64,000 nt of DNA from Neckera pumila (taxonomy: Eukaryota > Streptophyta > Bryopsida > Hypnales > Neckeraceae), in contig OZ018408.1 in the NCBI GenBank assembly GCA_963969595.1, forward strand, positions 7,189,823 through 7,253,822, read 5' to 3'. Below, one piece after another: positions 1 through 12,393 of the stretch. The notes beneath the pieces were generated by a model. It did not search any database, was not told the origin of the DNA, and saw nothing but the letters and a program-made list of their open reading frames with translations. The position numbers and the translations under genes were made by a program. Position 1 is the stretch's first letter; each line of letters starts with the position of its first letter.

Positions 1-949
1 TAAACCAATGCTCCAGTAAAACAGGGGGTTTCCACACACTACATTTTCTACGAATGCTCCGGCCATGGGTCTCTAAAACCCCTGTCAACATAAATTCAAA
101 CGCTCTACACGATTTCGCACAAAAGCAATTGAAAATTTCCGTCCAGCCTCAATAACAGACCTAATAGATGCCCCAATTCGCAAAATCCTGCGTTACCTAG
201 CAGCTCACAAACCGAACTCCTTTCAATGTTCTTGGATTTGCCACGCTACCGAAAACTCCGATACAAAATCAATAACCCAATTGTCGTCGCCAAACGCTTT
301 CAAAGCAAGTAACGCCCCCAATTCCGACTGAAGCAGAAACCCTCGCGTCTTAAACGTTCACGATTACGCTAAACCCCGTAATTTCGTTTCCTATCAAACC
401 CGTGCTGGTATCGTCGCAGGAAACCTACGCCGGATCCATTCCCCGAGCGAGTAAAGAAACCCTAAAGTAAGTACGCCGTCCGTCCGACAGCCACCCCACC
501 CCGGTGTTCTCCTTAAAATGAGAAGGAAAAGATTCTACCTACGAAAAGAGAAGCAGGGGAAGGGAAGAATTTGAAGCGCATTACCGAAGTGGGAGGGTGC
601 CGAGTTGCAGCAGGAGAACAGAAGCGGTGGAGAGCATGGCGCCTTCAAATCTGCACGTCCATCGCCAAGAGCAGCAAGCAGCAAGCAGCAGCAGCCAAAC
701 CTCCAACAACAACAACAAGGAGAACAACAGTAGTAGAGTGTTGGGTTGCCAACGTCGAAGATGAGGAGGGTGGGTCGGTTTGCCAAAGTGTCGCTCTGGA
801 TAACAGGCCGACGGATGGAAATAAGGAAAGGGCGCCGGCACCGTCTCCTTCTCATTCGTGGATGAGTTCGGGATGGACGAACGGACGCTGCTCGTTGGTT
901 CTGGACGGACGGAACTGAACTTATTGGCTCAAATTTATTGGCTCCCAAG
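1..949. other. Leading low-repeat, GC-richer segment; no product recognised
   Basis: This segment is richer in G+C than the next 27 kb and carries none of the TTAA-bounded repeats. Positions 672-740 hold imperfect AGC/CAA/GTA trinucleotide runs. ORFs of 86 to 137 codons overlap on both strands at 535-948, but their translations are low-complexity (poly-Leu, poly-Cys or poly-Arg runs from the trinucleotide repeat) and match no family I know. The segment could be a promoter or 5' leader of a gene outside the window. I cannot support a coding call. It ends where the first TTAA-bounded element begins. Confidence 0.3.
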
Positions 950-2376
950 TTAACCCTTTAAGGACCGTGGTTGATTTGGGGGGCGGGTGTAGTTCTTGCA
1001 TACATTTATGAAAAAGTGTTATTTCATGCCCTCTTCAAAGATATAATTCTAGATCAGATTGTATAAATTGGTTCTATGGGTTGGATCCTTGAAGCAAACA
1101 AAAAATGAAAGTGATCCAATGGTTCACATCCTTGTAATTACTCTTCGAAGATTGATGTGTCATAAACACCCTTTGGCACTAGTTCTAGTTAGGGTTTGCT
1201 ACAATTGGACATAAATTTGAGTATATGGTTTGAAATTGAATATGAAAGGTTAGGCCATTTCAAGTTTAACCCCTAAAGTTTCATGACTGTGTTCTCACCA
1301 AAAACGCTCCAAAACTGCCATTTCTAATACAACTACCAAAATTTTGGAAAAAAACATTTTTTGACACATGTAACCGTAGGATCTTGTAGTATGATATTTT
1401 GAAAACATGTGGTAAAAATTTCAGAAAATTTCACCGTGTGGATCATAAGATATAAGCATTCAAAGTCTTGAAAATCATTTTTTCAATCCTGCGAAAAACC
1501 GGGCAGCTGCACTTTGCAAGCTCACTTTTCAATGAAAAAATGCCGATAAAGGTGGCGCTTCTTTGAATTCAGTTTCCTAAACAAGTTGTCTATATGCTTG
1601 AAAAATTTCACATCATTTGGAATTGTACAACATATAGGAAAAAAATAGTAAGTAGAACGAAGTAGAAATGATTCAAAATACAAAATTGTTAAAATTTTAA
1701 TCATGGAATTTAAAAATACCAATCCCAACGGTTGTAATGTTGTAATAATCAATCTACATCCTAGGATTTTTTTTTTTTCCAAAAAAATTGAAAATTGAGT
1801 TAAATAAACGACTTAAATTTTTTTTTTAGAGTAGACAATCCATAATTGCCCGCAAACCAAAAACCCTCATAACTTTTGACTCATTGATTGAAATGGAATG
1901 AATCAAAGCTTTTTAAGTATATATAAATGTAGAGAACCAATTTCAAAAAAAAATTCCGGAAAAAATGATTTTTTCTGATCTGCCCAAACTGCCCGGTTAC
2001 GAAAAAAAGCAACATATTAGGTTACAACTTTTGACTCGTATTTCAAAATGTCATGAAACTTGGTACACATGAAGATATTCCTCGCCCCCACCTTCTATTA
2101 AAATTTCAGCCTCAAATATGGATATCTCTAGTCACACGTACCTGCCCAAAATTTCTATACGGCCAAAAAACGCATGTTGGTCCTTTAGGTGTTAAACAAG
2201 CACGACTCACTCAATTTTGCACGCATTCACTTGGAATTGGCTCTGTTAGGAGTATATGAAGACACTCTAATTGCGTCTCTCTTTGAGTTTTTTGAAATCA
2301 GATGTTCTATGAATAGTAGGAGACAAAAAGTCGTAAAATTGACCAAAAAGTGTTCGACCAGTCTTTAAAGGGTTAA
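950..2376. mobile_element. TTAA-bounded non-autonomous element (piggyBac-like), interrupted by a nested family A copy
   Basis: The left end reads TTAACCCTTTAAGGACC. The right end, read in reverse complement, is TTAACCCTTTAAAGACTGG. This gives an inverted repeat of about 14 bp directly inside TTAA. The interior is non-coding and includes a complete family A copy at 1266-2195, so about 500 bp belongs to the outer element. The only ORFs are short and lie within repeat sequence. Assignment to piggyBac rests on TTAA plus the CCC terminus and is inference. Confidence 0.6.
1266..2195 (+). mobile_element. Family A TTAA element, copy 1 (about 930 bp)
   Basis: The copy starts TTAACCCCTAAAGTTTCATG and ends CCTTTAGGTGTTAA. 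Its interior phrases recur in the same order in copies 2 (8469-9400, inverted) and 3 (10033-10960). These include a stretch on an 'accgtaggatcttgtagt' theme and a CGGGCAGCTGCAC block. The three lengths (930, 932 and 928 bp) agree closely, which defines the ends. There is no coding capacity, so this is a MITE-type element. It is nested inside the element at 950-2376. Confidence 0.75.
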
Positions 2377-2595
2377 GGGAGGTGCACCCATTCCCGATCA
2401 GGGACTTCATTCTGATCAAATCTACAAACGGTACTCATTGTAGAACTTAAATGTTCTTACACCATAGATAGCTTATGGTTATGATCAACAAACCATAAGT
2501 TGTCTATGGTGTAAGAACATTTAAATTCTACAATGAATGCGGTCTTTACATTTGACTTGAATGAAGTCCCTGATCGGGAATGGATGCACCTCCCT
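2376..2595. mobile_element. Foldback MITE of 220 bp with TA flanks
   Basis: The two halves are near-perfect inverted repeats. The left arm starts AGGGAGGTGCACCCATTCCC, the right arm ends GGGAATGGATGCACCTCCCT, and the inner arms share the block CTATGGTGTAAGAACATTTA in inverted orientation. TA dinucleotides flank both ends (2374-2375 and 2596-2597), which fits a Tc1/mariner-type (Stowaway) target duplication. The left TA is shared with the TTAA of the preceding element, so a different superfamily is possible. Transcribed, it would form a long hairpin. Confidence 0.65.
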
Positions 2596-3515
2596 TATTA
2601 CATTCTAATAAGGTGGACTGCACATTGATACCCAAAATCGGGAGTTTGTGACCTTACGGATGGGCCCAAGTTTGGCATTATAAAAATTTAAGATATGTTT
2701 GCATTTGGTGTTAACCTTTAAATGTCGACACAGACGTTTGGCATTCAATGACGTTTGACATTTGATCGACAATAAATTCTTCTAGTAGGACAAAAATTCA
2801 ACTATTCACCTTTGAAATTTAGTTGTGACAAGAGGAGGTCTTCTATAATAGTTTGACTTCTAGTGAGTGATTTTGCAAGTTTTTTTAGGCCAACGATTCA
2901 CACAATAATGAAAAGGGATGATTTCTAGGGTCAAAAAAGGGTTCTCCTTGAAGGATTAAAGAATGTAGTTAATGGAGGTCTTAAAAACAAATTTAAACCT
3001 ACTTGTAGACTGGATTCACTTTGCAAACATCACTCCTAACATCAAGTGCAAACATAAGGGAGGCAACCCATTTCTTACCACTTAAGTAGTTACGAGTATC
3101 TGCAAGGCATGTTTCTTTAGTGGGAAAATTTCCCTATGTGTAGAAACAGAGTTTGGAGATAATTTACTAGATTTTTGTTTTTCAAAACATAATCATTATG
3201 AATTTTTTAGGGGAAGATTACAAACTTTTGTTGTGCACTTTATACGTAGAATCTGCAATACATAGACTTGTGTACCAAATCAACCTACAAAATTATCTTG
3301 ATTTAGTGCTATTCTTCTTGTATTATATACAAAACAATAGTTGGGACTTTGAGCAATATTAATTCAATGTACCTAAAATAGCATCTCTACTCTTGCTTAA
3401 AGTCCCAACATCTTGCCACCCAAACATCCAAAAAATCAGCTACCAAATAGGCATTCCTAAGTGAAATAGGACTTGGAACTAAAGCCTTAGTGTCAAACTA
3501 CAAGGCTGAATTTCT
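2596..3515. other. AT-rich intergenic DNA, nothing recognised
   Basis: I see no ORF with coding character, no RNA gene and no clear element ends between the foldback MITE and the TTAA of the next family B element. Confidence 0.4.
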
Positions 3516-4440
3516 TAACCTCTAAAAGACCATTTGTCCCCTCGGGGACAATTTGGGTCTGGACAGATTCCTACTATTTCAATTTTTAGTGATATTCTTT
3601 GGAAATTTTTGAGGTTGTGTATTTTTATAAGAGCTTAGTGGATATATAATTTTTATTTTAATTGATGCTTGGGACCAAAATTATGGCACAATAAGCAAAA
3701 ATTGAATTTGGCAGGCAATAGGAAAAAATTCATAGAAAGTCAAAATAATTTTTTTTTCAAATTTTTTTCTCAAAGATTATATTTTTGTCTACATGTAAAG
3801 CTTTGTTTCATTCAATTTGGACTAATAATGAGAAAGTTATGGATAATCTTAGTTTTTCGGGCAATCTACTCATCTTCTTGAAAAAATAACTTGTAGAATT
3901 CATATGAATGCAATTTTTAGAATTTTTCAAAAAAAGTGTTAGCCATAGGGTTAAATTTTCTTGCTAAAACAATCTTGTTGGAATTATTGTGATTCAACTC
4001 CATCTAAAAGCTATTAACAATTTAGTTTTTTCTTCAACCTTGAATGCACCACTATTTAGCAAACTTTTAATGAGTGAAAATTAAGTGCTTTTTTTCCTAA
4101 TTTTTTTTGTAGATTCTCAACTCAACTACTTAACACAAACAAGTAGAAAATCAAAATCAGTAGTGCAAAAAATTTGAAATAAAAAGATTCAAAGCCAAAA
4201 AATCTAGTCAAGCAAGGTGCAAAAAAACTTGTTTTCTTCACTTCAAATGCATATATCTTGCAATCTATATGGTCAAAGTTTCTGAAATTTCTTCTACATA
4301 TATTTATACTAGTCGAATATAAAATCTTACAATTGGATATGCAAAAAATAAATAAATTTAAATTTCTTTTCTCTTTGCAGTAGAAATGACAGTTTTGGAT
4401 GGTTTTTGATAGTAAAATAACCTTGGTCCTTTGGGGTGAA
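3516..4440 (+). mobile_element. Family B TTAA element, copy 1 (degenerate right end)
   Basis: The left end is TTAACCTCTAAAAGACCATT followed by a 'gtcccctcggggac' block. The right end, CCTTGGTCCTTTGGGGTGAA, is a mutated form of the family B terminus CCTTTAGGGGTTAA. The interior shares long phrases with the copies at 6899, 19264, 22013, 25648 and 26659, including 'gagaaagttatggayaatc' and the 'gcaaatatcttgcaatct' theme. It is non-coding, although short ORFs occur on both strands. At 925 bp its length matches copies 2 and 6. Confidence 0.65.
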
Positions 4441-6898
4441 TTTTCAACCAATTATATTTTGAGAATATTGTAGGATTTGGGACTTATAATATAGTAGAAC
4501 ATGCCAAAATTTATACCATCCATTTTTATTTTTAATAATAACTCTTAGATGCACTTCAATTTATTCTAGTGTATTACAAACAACTTTAAACATCTTGTCT
4601 TACATCCAAAATCTATGCGCACATTGGGCTAATTCTATTCTGGCCTTTAAGATATTCACTTTCTCTATTGGATTTCCAATAACAATAAAAAGTTTGTCAA
4701 GTTCTTTTTCTAATCTAACTTACAAATTCAAAAAATTCAAAAAAAGCAATGCAAATTACTATAAATGGTTGCACTATAATTTAATATGTCAAAATCTAAT
4801 TATAAAACATTGCATGTTTATTTTTGAAGATATTTTTTAAAACTAAATTACTAATATGTTTTCCTTCTAATCTTTACGTTTGATGATACCTTCAAACTAT
4901 TATAATATATTATATAATTGATACAATTTTCTTTGCACATTATATTTCTATATACATCACAATAATTTATCACAATAATTTTATTATTACACCAAAATTC
5001 AACACTCATAGCAACAAATTAAAGTTATTTATAATATCATAAATTAATTATTGAATTGAATGGACACAAATTACAAAATAATAATGGCCATTTGATTTTA
5101 ACATGATCTTTATGGATGATTAAGGTTTGAAGAGTAATTATTGTTTGAGAAAGATTTGAGAATAATTGCAAGAATTATTTGCACTATTTCTTCTCTCAAA
5201 TATATATATATATATAATTAATTATGGAACATAAACTCCATTGGAATATCAATGAATGAACTTTTTAGGAATTTGGGTAGGTATTTAATTATAATCACAG
5301 TTTTTGGCATAATTTTTTGAATTTTTTTTTTAAGATTGAAAAATTGATGTACTTTAAGGAAATACAATTTTGATTTGAATCAGTTTGGAGTTTAAAAATT
5401 AAGCCATCCAAATTATAATAGTTGAGCCTGGATAGCAAAAAAAATTTACAAAAACTTGAAACAATTTTTTTGGAAAATTAATTTTCCATAGAATATGTTT
5501 ATGTCTGCATAAAAATCTTTGATTCATTCTTTATAGATTATTAATGTAGGGGTTATTAAGACTTTTATTTTATGGGCAATCAAGGCATTTCTTTGAAAAA
5601 ATAGCCTATGGGGCTCTTTTTTGAACTCAGTCTTCAGAATTTTTGGAAAAAAAGATCTTTGTTGTTTAAAGTGCTTGATACAACACTCTCACCTAAGATC
5701 TCACCATTAATATTGACAAGTTTTAGTTTCATTTTAGATCTATTAACAATCTAATTTTTTAATTTTTTAAGAATGAAAATCAAATTTTTACATTTTGAAT
5801 TTCTTTCTTAGATTTTCAACTCAGTTCTCGACTACATTGACTTTTACCACAAAACTCTATACTGCAAAAATTTCAAGATAAGAACATTTAAAGTCTATAA
5901 AACTAATTTGGTAAGGTACAAAAAGTTGAAGGCCTTTCACTTTGAATACTAATATCGTAAGGCAATCTAGTAGTCAAAGTTTCTAAATTTCTTTTACACA
6001 TATTTTCATGCAAGTCTAGTGCAAGATCCTAGGTTTGGATATGTGAAAAGACAATTTCTTCATCTTTGCTCTTTGCACTTAAAGTGACAATTTGGAGATG
6101 GATTTTGGCAAACTCTAGTGATTTTGGGTTTTTAAAATTTTTAAATGAAAGTCTAAAGATGGATTGTAAGCTCTATATTCTTTGAGCCAAACTTCATTTC
6201 ATGTAATTCTAAGGATTACAAACATTATGAGGGGTTCAAAAAAATGATCTAAATGTAAGAATCTATTCTATATACATTTCTATAGAATACAAACAAGTTT
6301 ATGAACAAATATTTGTGGATGCAAACAACAAGAATTTACACAAAATTAAATGATTCCAAGTACAATTGAAAGTAGAAAAGAAGACTAACTCATTTTTGCC
6401 TAATTTTTTTTTTCTAAAAATAATGCTTGCTACATGTTTAAATTATTAATATTCTACAAGAATCTTGTTTTTCTATTGAAATTTTTTTTTTAATTTTTTG
6501 CACCAATTTTCCTCTCTACCCTACATCTACAATATTCTAAAATGATAGCCTACCATTAAATATTATGGAATCTCCCTCTTAACAAGATAGTTAACCATTA
6601 AATCATTCACTATTATATTTTGCACAAGTTTTTGCAACTATCTTTAGATTTTAATGAAGTAGACTTTTCAAAACATTCATCATTCACCCATGGTTGGTTG
6701 AAAATTATGAGACTAAAATTTTGTTTACCTCATGCTATTTCAATAATTATTACAAAAGTCATAAGATTCTTTCAATTTACATCTTAATATGGATATCTTT
6801 ATAAATTTAAATTTCAAATTCACCAATTTTTCTATATCTTATTTGATGAATTGATATTTGCCCAAAAACCTTTGATTCATTCAATTTTGATTATTCCC
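4441..6898. other. Very AT-rich intergenic DNA with diverged family B fragments
   Basis: The sequence is dominated by A and T runs, with a short (TA)n tract near 5200. Stretches around 5280-6130 resemble diverged family B interior, but I could not place intact ends. No gene or RNA gene is recognised. Confidence 0.4.
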
Positions 6899-7825
6899 TT
6901 AACCCCTACAGTTCCAAGTTTTTCCTTGGTAGATAATAGAATGTTTAGTTTAGTTCTTATGATCTCAATTTTTTGCATGATTTTTCATTTTTTTTGCAAG
7001 AAAATATATGAAATTTTTAGGAAATATAATTTTATTTAAATTGATGCTTGGGAGAAAAAATTATGTCTTACAAACCTCAAAATATTTGAGTTCAAGCAAC
7101 AAATTAAAATCGCAAAACTTGAAATAATAATTTTTTAAATGTGTACCTTACAAAAATGTAGTTTTGTCTAAATCAATAGATTGATTCATTTCATTTGGAT
7201 TAATATTGTAAAAGTTAATTGTTGAGCATCTTGTTTTACAGACATTCATAGCATCTTCTTGGAAAAATAACATGTTGGATCCTATGTGAACTCAATTTTC
7301 ACAATTATTTTTCAAAGAAAAAAAGTTGTACAAGGTTTTGCTTGTTTGTTATACAATCCTATCATTAGAATGAGTGTATTTTAAGTTTGTCTTAAACTAT
7401 AAACAATTTAGTTTTTCCTTTAATTCGGTATCTACTTCCATTTAAAGTTTTTTAGAAGGATACAAATTGTTTTTTTTTGTAAGAATTTTTTATATTAAAT
7501 CTTCAACTCAATTTTTCATCATAAAAGAATTTTGTATTCAAAAGTTGTAGTATAGGATTTTGAAGCTAAGAAGATTCAAAGTCTGGTAATCTAGTGTATC
7601 AAGGTGCAAAAAATTAATTTTCTCTACTTTAAATGCAAATATCTTGCAATCTATGTAATCAAAGATTATGAGATTTCTTCCACACATTTCATACAATCAA
7701 GTTTTGCACAAGATCCTATGTTTGAATATGCACAAAATCAAATATTTCCAAAAAATTCTCTTTGCATCAGAAATAACAATTGTCAATGTTTTTGATAAAA
7801 AAATGGCCTCATGACTTCGGGGACA
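6899..7825 (+). mobile_element. Family B TTAA element, copy 2 (degenerate right end)
   Basis: The left end is TTAACCCCTACAGTTCCAAG. The right end, near GACTTCGGGGACAA, is a decayed terminus. The interior parallels the other family B copies, with the same order of 'gatgcttggga', the long T runs and 'gcaaatatcttgcaatct'. It is about 927 bp and non-coding. Confidence 0.55.
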
Positions 7826-7924
7826 AAGGATGTGGCAATATTTCTTTCTAAAACTAATTACAGATTTCATATTTATAATTTTCATACAAAAGTGTTAATC
7901 ACTTTGCATGGTAATTTTTAAACC

Positions 7925-8468
7925 TTAACCTCTAAGAGCCTAAGGCCTTTTCTACCTCAAAAAGCACCCAAAAATTGCCATTTCTAGAGCATTCATCAAA
8001 AAAGTTTGAAAAATTAATTTCTTGGGAATGCAACCGTAGGATCTTGTAGTTAACATGTGTGAGAATATGTGGTAAAATTTTTGGGAGGTTGACCGTACAA
8101 ATTGCAAGATATTTGCATTCACAGTCTTTTTTTTTTCTTTTTTTTTTCCACTAAGCCCGAAAATTCCAAATGCCTTTGACCGCCATTTGCTGAGTTTTTT
8201 TCCACTACAGACCTCCAACTTAAATTTTTTTCTTATGGGAAACATGTTAGGCATGTGCATGCCAATTTTCAAGGCAATCCAAGACAATACTGACATTCAA
8301 AAAAATTAAAATTTGTCACTATGTCCCAAGAAATGACAATACACTAGGCCATTTAAAAAAAAAATTCCCATCACACAATTTTTGATCTAGGAAATCTAAA
8401 TGGTGGATTAAAAGATGCACTTGTACTTCAGAAGTAGAAAAAAAAAAATTGGAAAAATGTCAAAACCT
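7925..8468. repeat. Fragment of a TTAA-type element abutting family A copy 2
   Basis: The fragment begins TTAACCTCTAAGAGCCTAAG. It continues with interior phrases of the TTAA families ('gccatttctagag', 'accgtaggatcttgtagtt'). It runs into the TTAA of family A copy 2, which probably inserted into it. I could not identify its own right end. Confidence 0.4.
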
Positions 8469-9400
8469 TTAACCCCTAAAGGACCAACATGCGTTTGTTG
8501 GCCGTACAGAAATTTTGGGCAGGTACGTGTGACTAGAGATATCCATATTTGAGGCTGAAATTTTAATAGAAGGTGGGGGCAAGGAATATCTTCATGTGTA
8601 CTAAGTTTCATGACATTTCAAAATACGAGTCAACAGCTGTGACCTGATATGTTCCTTTTTTTCGTAACCGGGCAGTTTGGGCAGATAAAAAAAATCATTT
8701 TTTCCGGAATTTTTTTTTTGAAATTGGTTCTCTACATTTATATATACTTAAGAAGCTTTGAGTCACTCCATTTCAATCAATGAATCAAAAGTTATGAGGG
8801 TTTTTGGTTTGCGGGCAGTTATGGATTCTCTACTCTAAATTTTTTTTTAAAGTCGTTTATTTAACTCAATTTTCAATATTTTTGGAAAAAAATAAAATCT
8901 TAGGATGTAGATTGATTATTACAACATTACAACCGTTGGGATTGGCATTTTTAAATTCCATGATTAAATTTTTAACAATTTAGTATTTTGAGTCATTTTC
9001 TACTTCTTTCTACTTACTATTTTTTTCCTATATGTTGTAGAATTCCAAATGATGTGAAATTTTTCATGCATATAGACAACTTGTTTAGGAAACTAAGTTC
9101 AAAGAAGCACCACCTTTATCGGCATTTTTTCATTGAAAAGTGAGCTTGCAAAGTGCAGCTGCCCGGTTTTTCGCAGGATTGAAAAAATGGTTTTCAAGAC
9201 TTTGAATGCTTATATCTTATGATCCACACGGTGGAATTTTCTGAAATTTTTACCACATGTTTTCAAAATATCATACTACAAGATCCTACGGTTACATGTG
9301 TCAAAAAATGTTTTTTTTCCAAAAATTTGGTAGTTGTATTAGAAATGGCAGTTTTGGAACGTTTTTGGTGATTACATAGTCATGAAACTTTAGGGGTTAA
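8469..9400 (-). mobile_element. Family A TTAA element, copy 2 (inverted, 932 bp)
   Basis: TTAACCCCTAAAGGACCAAC lies at the left and CATGAAACTTTAGGGGTTAA at the right. This is the reverse complement of copy 1 over its whole length, with only scattered substitutions. TTAA is present at both ends. It is non-coding. Copies 1 and 2 in opposite orientation about 6 kb apart form a long imperfect inverted repeat. Confidence 0.75.
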
Positions 9401-9740
9401 CATCTACAAGCTTATAAAGCCTAATGTGACCTCCCAATAGGCACAACAATAGCCTCTCTTTCCACCTCTTGCCACCTCTCCTCTCTTGCCACTTCCGCTG
9501 CCCTTTGGAAGTCAAGCCAGGGGCAGCAGGCACCAGATTCTTAAGCTGAAATTTTCATTCAATCCCTTATAACTTTTGGAGGACAAGTCGGAATTTGCTG
9601 AAATTTATATTCCCTCAAAGCTAATGTGATTTCCTATCTCCCAAAAAAGTTTCAAAAATCATGTGAAAAATTGAAGTCACATGAGTTTGCCCGGAGTACT
9701 AAGTGTCCCCCGAGGGGACTCTTGGGCTTGTAGAGGTTAA
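9397..9740. mobile_element. Short TTAA element, family E (344 bp)
   Basis: TTAACATCTACAAGC at the left pairs with GCTTGTAGAGGTTAA at the right. The left TTAA is shared with the right end of family A copy 2, so the two elements are back to back on one target site. The interior contains a 'gtcccccgaggggact' palindrome like the one near the ends of family B. It is non-coding. Confidence 0.5.
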
Positions 9741-10032
9741 CATTTTCAATTTCAACTATAAAGTTAAACCTATAGAGAGAGCAATTGAGTCCTAGTATAT
9801 AAAACTATCTTATTCTTACCATTAATAGTAATAAAATACAAGACAAACAAATATTCATAATTATTAATAAATTTGGGCTTCTTTGGAAATGACTCTTCAA
9901 CTCTCAAAAGTCAAAATTATATTTTTATTAAAAATTACAGTTGCAATTGTGGATAAAGGGGTACACAAATTATAAGAAGTAATAGTCGTCCATGCACTCA
10001 TTTTGCCTCATGGTTCCATAACCAAGTTGTAT

Positions 10033-10960
10033 TAACCCCTAAAGGTCAGAGACTATGTTTTCACCAAAAACACTCCAAAACTACCATTTCTAATATAAGT
10101 ACCAAATTTTAGATTTTTTTTTTTTTGACACATGTAACCATAGGATCTTGTAGTTAACTTGTTTGAAAATATGTAGAAAAAATTTCAGAATTCTCCACCT
10201 TGTAGATTGCAAGATATTAGCATTTGAATTGACAAAAATCGTTTTTTGGTCCCTGCGAAAATCCGGGCAGCTGCACTTCACAAGGCCACATTTAAATGAA
10301 AAATGCCCAAAATGGTGGTTACGCCTTGGATTCATTCTTCAAAGCAAGTTGGCTACATGCTTGAAAAATTTCAGATCATTTGAAATTATACAACATATAG
10401 GAAAAAAGTATTAAGTAGAAAGAAGTAGAGAATGATTCAAAACACAAAATTGTTAAGAATTTAACTATGGAATTGAAAAATGTCAATCCCAACGATTGTA
10501 ATGTTGCAATAAACAATATACATCGTACACTTTTATTTTTTTCAAAAAATATTAAATATTGAGTTAAATAAAGAACTTCAAATTTTATTTTAGAGTAGGA
10601 AATCCGTCACTGCCCGCAAATTAGAACACCTCATAATTTTCATCTTATAAATAAAAATGGAATAATTCAAAGCTTTGCCCGTGTATATAAATCTAAAGAA
10701 CCAATTTCAAATTTTTATTTTTTTAGAAAGTGATTTTTTAGAAATTTTTTGAGCTCTCCGGCGACCATTGAAAATGACATATCATCCAATAACTTTTTAA
10801 CCATGTGGTCAAAAGTTTTAAAATTGTTGCGCCTTAAAGCTACTCCTTGGGCACACAATGTGTGAAATTTTCAAAGGAAAAAAATAAAATTTCCGTCCGT
10901 AGTGAGCTGCTTAAAATTGCTATGTTGCCAAAAAACGCCGTTTGGTCCTTTAGGGGTTAA
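10033..10960 (+). mobile_element. Family A TTAA element, copy 3 (928 bp)
   Basis: TTAACCCCTAAAGGTCAGAG lies at the left and GGTCCTTTAGGGGTTAA at the right. It has the same interior order as copies 1 and 2, including the CGGGCAGCTGCAC block, but is more diverged. The two ORFs of about 80 codons inside it fall wholly in repeat sequence and I regard them as chance. Confidence 0.7.
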
Positions 10961-12201
10961 AGTGACTTTTTATACCTAGTATATCCTATATTTGTCAACA
11001 CAGAACCAAAAATATTAGCTAAACCAATTCTGACCTAAAGATCATCATTGGAATTCATAAAAAAACTTCAAAAGAAATTGTCTAATATAGAAATGATAAG
11101 ATGAAGAGTGTTGAGAATGTTATACAATAAGTTACATGAGCGTCAATTTTGGCAAACAAATGGTGAAATTGAACTTTAACCTTAGAGTTTGAAAGATCCA
11201 TGTTAGGTACCTAAAACAATCACAAGTTGACATGTGGTACTTTTAACAAAATTAATTTGTTTATGTTGAATTTCACCTTCATATAAGAAAATAGAATGAA
11301 AAAGATACAATTAATTTTCTTAACACACATTGGTAAAATAATTTATTACATCTTTATATAGATGAAATTTAAAAAAAAAAAAAAAATTGTTTTCATTTTT
11401 TATCAACACACCAAAAAAACATAGTTTTTGACAATGTCTCCCTACCCCCGATCCTATAAAGGGTCAAAAGTGATTTTACTTTCTTAGTTTAAGAAATTTG
11501 GGATTAATTCAACCCCAAGTCCCCAATCTAAAAAATTGGATTCTTTCTATCTTACCTTTCTTCTTGTAGGGTGCTAAACTTGTCGCACAAAGTAGAACCA
11601 ACAGGGTGAAAATTTAGGAACTGGGAGATAAATGAAAAAAAAGCCCCCTCTTTTGTGCCATGTTAATCCTTTGTTCTTCCGTTTCTAGGCTATAAGGTAC
11701 ACCACTCCATTACCATTAGCTTTCTAATTCTGTCAGCCTATATTTGGCCCCAATTCCATCCAGCCCATTATGCAAATCCGTTCATTTTTCTGACAAGCTT
11801 AGTGCATTAATGTCAAAAGGGGTGATGTGTCAATTTTTCATTGGTGAACACTTGAGTGCCAATGGATACATGGGAGAGTCTTAATAGGTTGTTCATAGGA
11901 TGTTTTTGCCTGCACTCTAGAAGCGGTTTTGTAGTTTCAAGGCAACTCAGTTTAGAAATTCACAGGAAATTACAATTTTGATAAAAAAAACTTATAATTT
12001 CCACTTGGATTTGACTTGTGAAACAAGCGTGCACCTTTGAAAAGTATGTTTCCTCTTAGAGATGTCCCTAAAATAGTCAAATTACAAATAAGGGTGGTTA
12101 TAGGCTTGTCTACCTTAATCGGGAGCCTTTGATTGCAAATATGAATTCGCAATTCGAAAAAAAAATCAATGTGAAAAAAAAAATTCCTGTCTCCAAGGGT
12201 A
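10961..12201. other. Intergenic DNA, nothing recognised
   Basis: This is AT-rich DNA upstream of the RAMP4 locus. I see no gene, RNA gene or clear element ends. Composition becomes more balanced from about 11,650 toward the RAMP4 promoter. Confidence 0.4.
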
Positions 12202-12216
12202 AAATTCCTGCGTTTT

Positions 12217-12378
12217 TTTTTTTTTTTTTTTGACACACATAAGTTGCGAAGCAAACTGCGACAGGTTTCCAGTCAAGTGTATGGGGATTTCACAACCAGG
12301 AATCAAACCGCCAACCTCTCCATTCGGTTTGGGTACCTTACACCCACACCCTGGTAGTTTAGGGTCGTTTCGGACCTT
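12217..12378 (-). mobile_element. tRNA-type SINE with poly(A) tail and 15-bp target duplication
   Basis: The sequence AAATTCCTGCGTTTT occurs at 12202-12216 and again at 12379-12393, flanking the insert as a target-site duplication. On the minus strand the insert ends in a run of about 20 A. It contains GGTTTGATTCC (12299-12309), one base from the pol III B-box consensus GGTTCGANTCC. A weaker A-box-like stretch lies about 40 bp upstream of it. B box, A tail and long direct repeats together define a tRNA-derived SINE mobilised by a LINE enzyme. The family is not identified. It lies about 0.5 kb upstream of the RAMP4 start. Confidence 0.75.
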
Positions 12379-12393
12379 AAATTCCTGCGTTTT

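Noticed and set aside
535..948. Overlapping ORFs of 86-137 codons on both strands
   Set aside because: All contain poly-Leu, poly-Cys or poly-Arg stretches created by the trinucleotide repeat at 672-740. There is no family resemblance and no strand preference.
1522..10414. Many ORFs of 60-115 codons in the first 11 kb
   Set aside because: They lie inside TTAA-type repeats, recur only as parts of the repeats, and encode Phe/Lys/Ile-rich sequence expected from AT-rich DNA.
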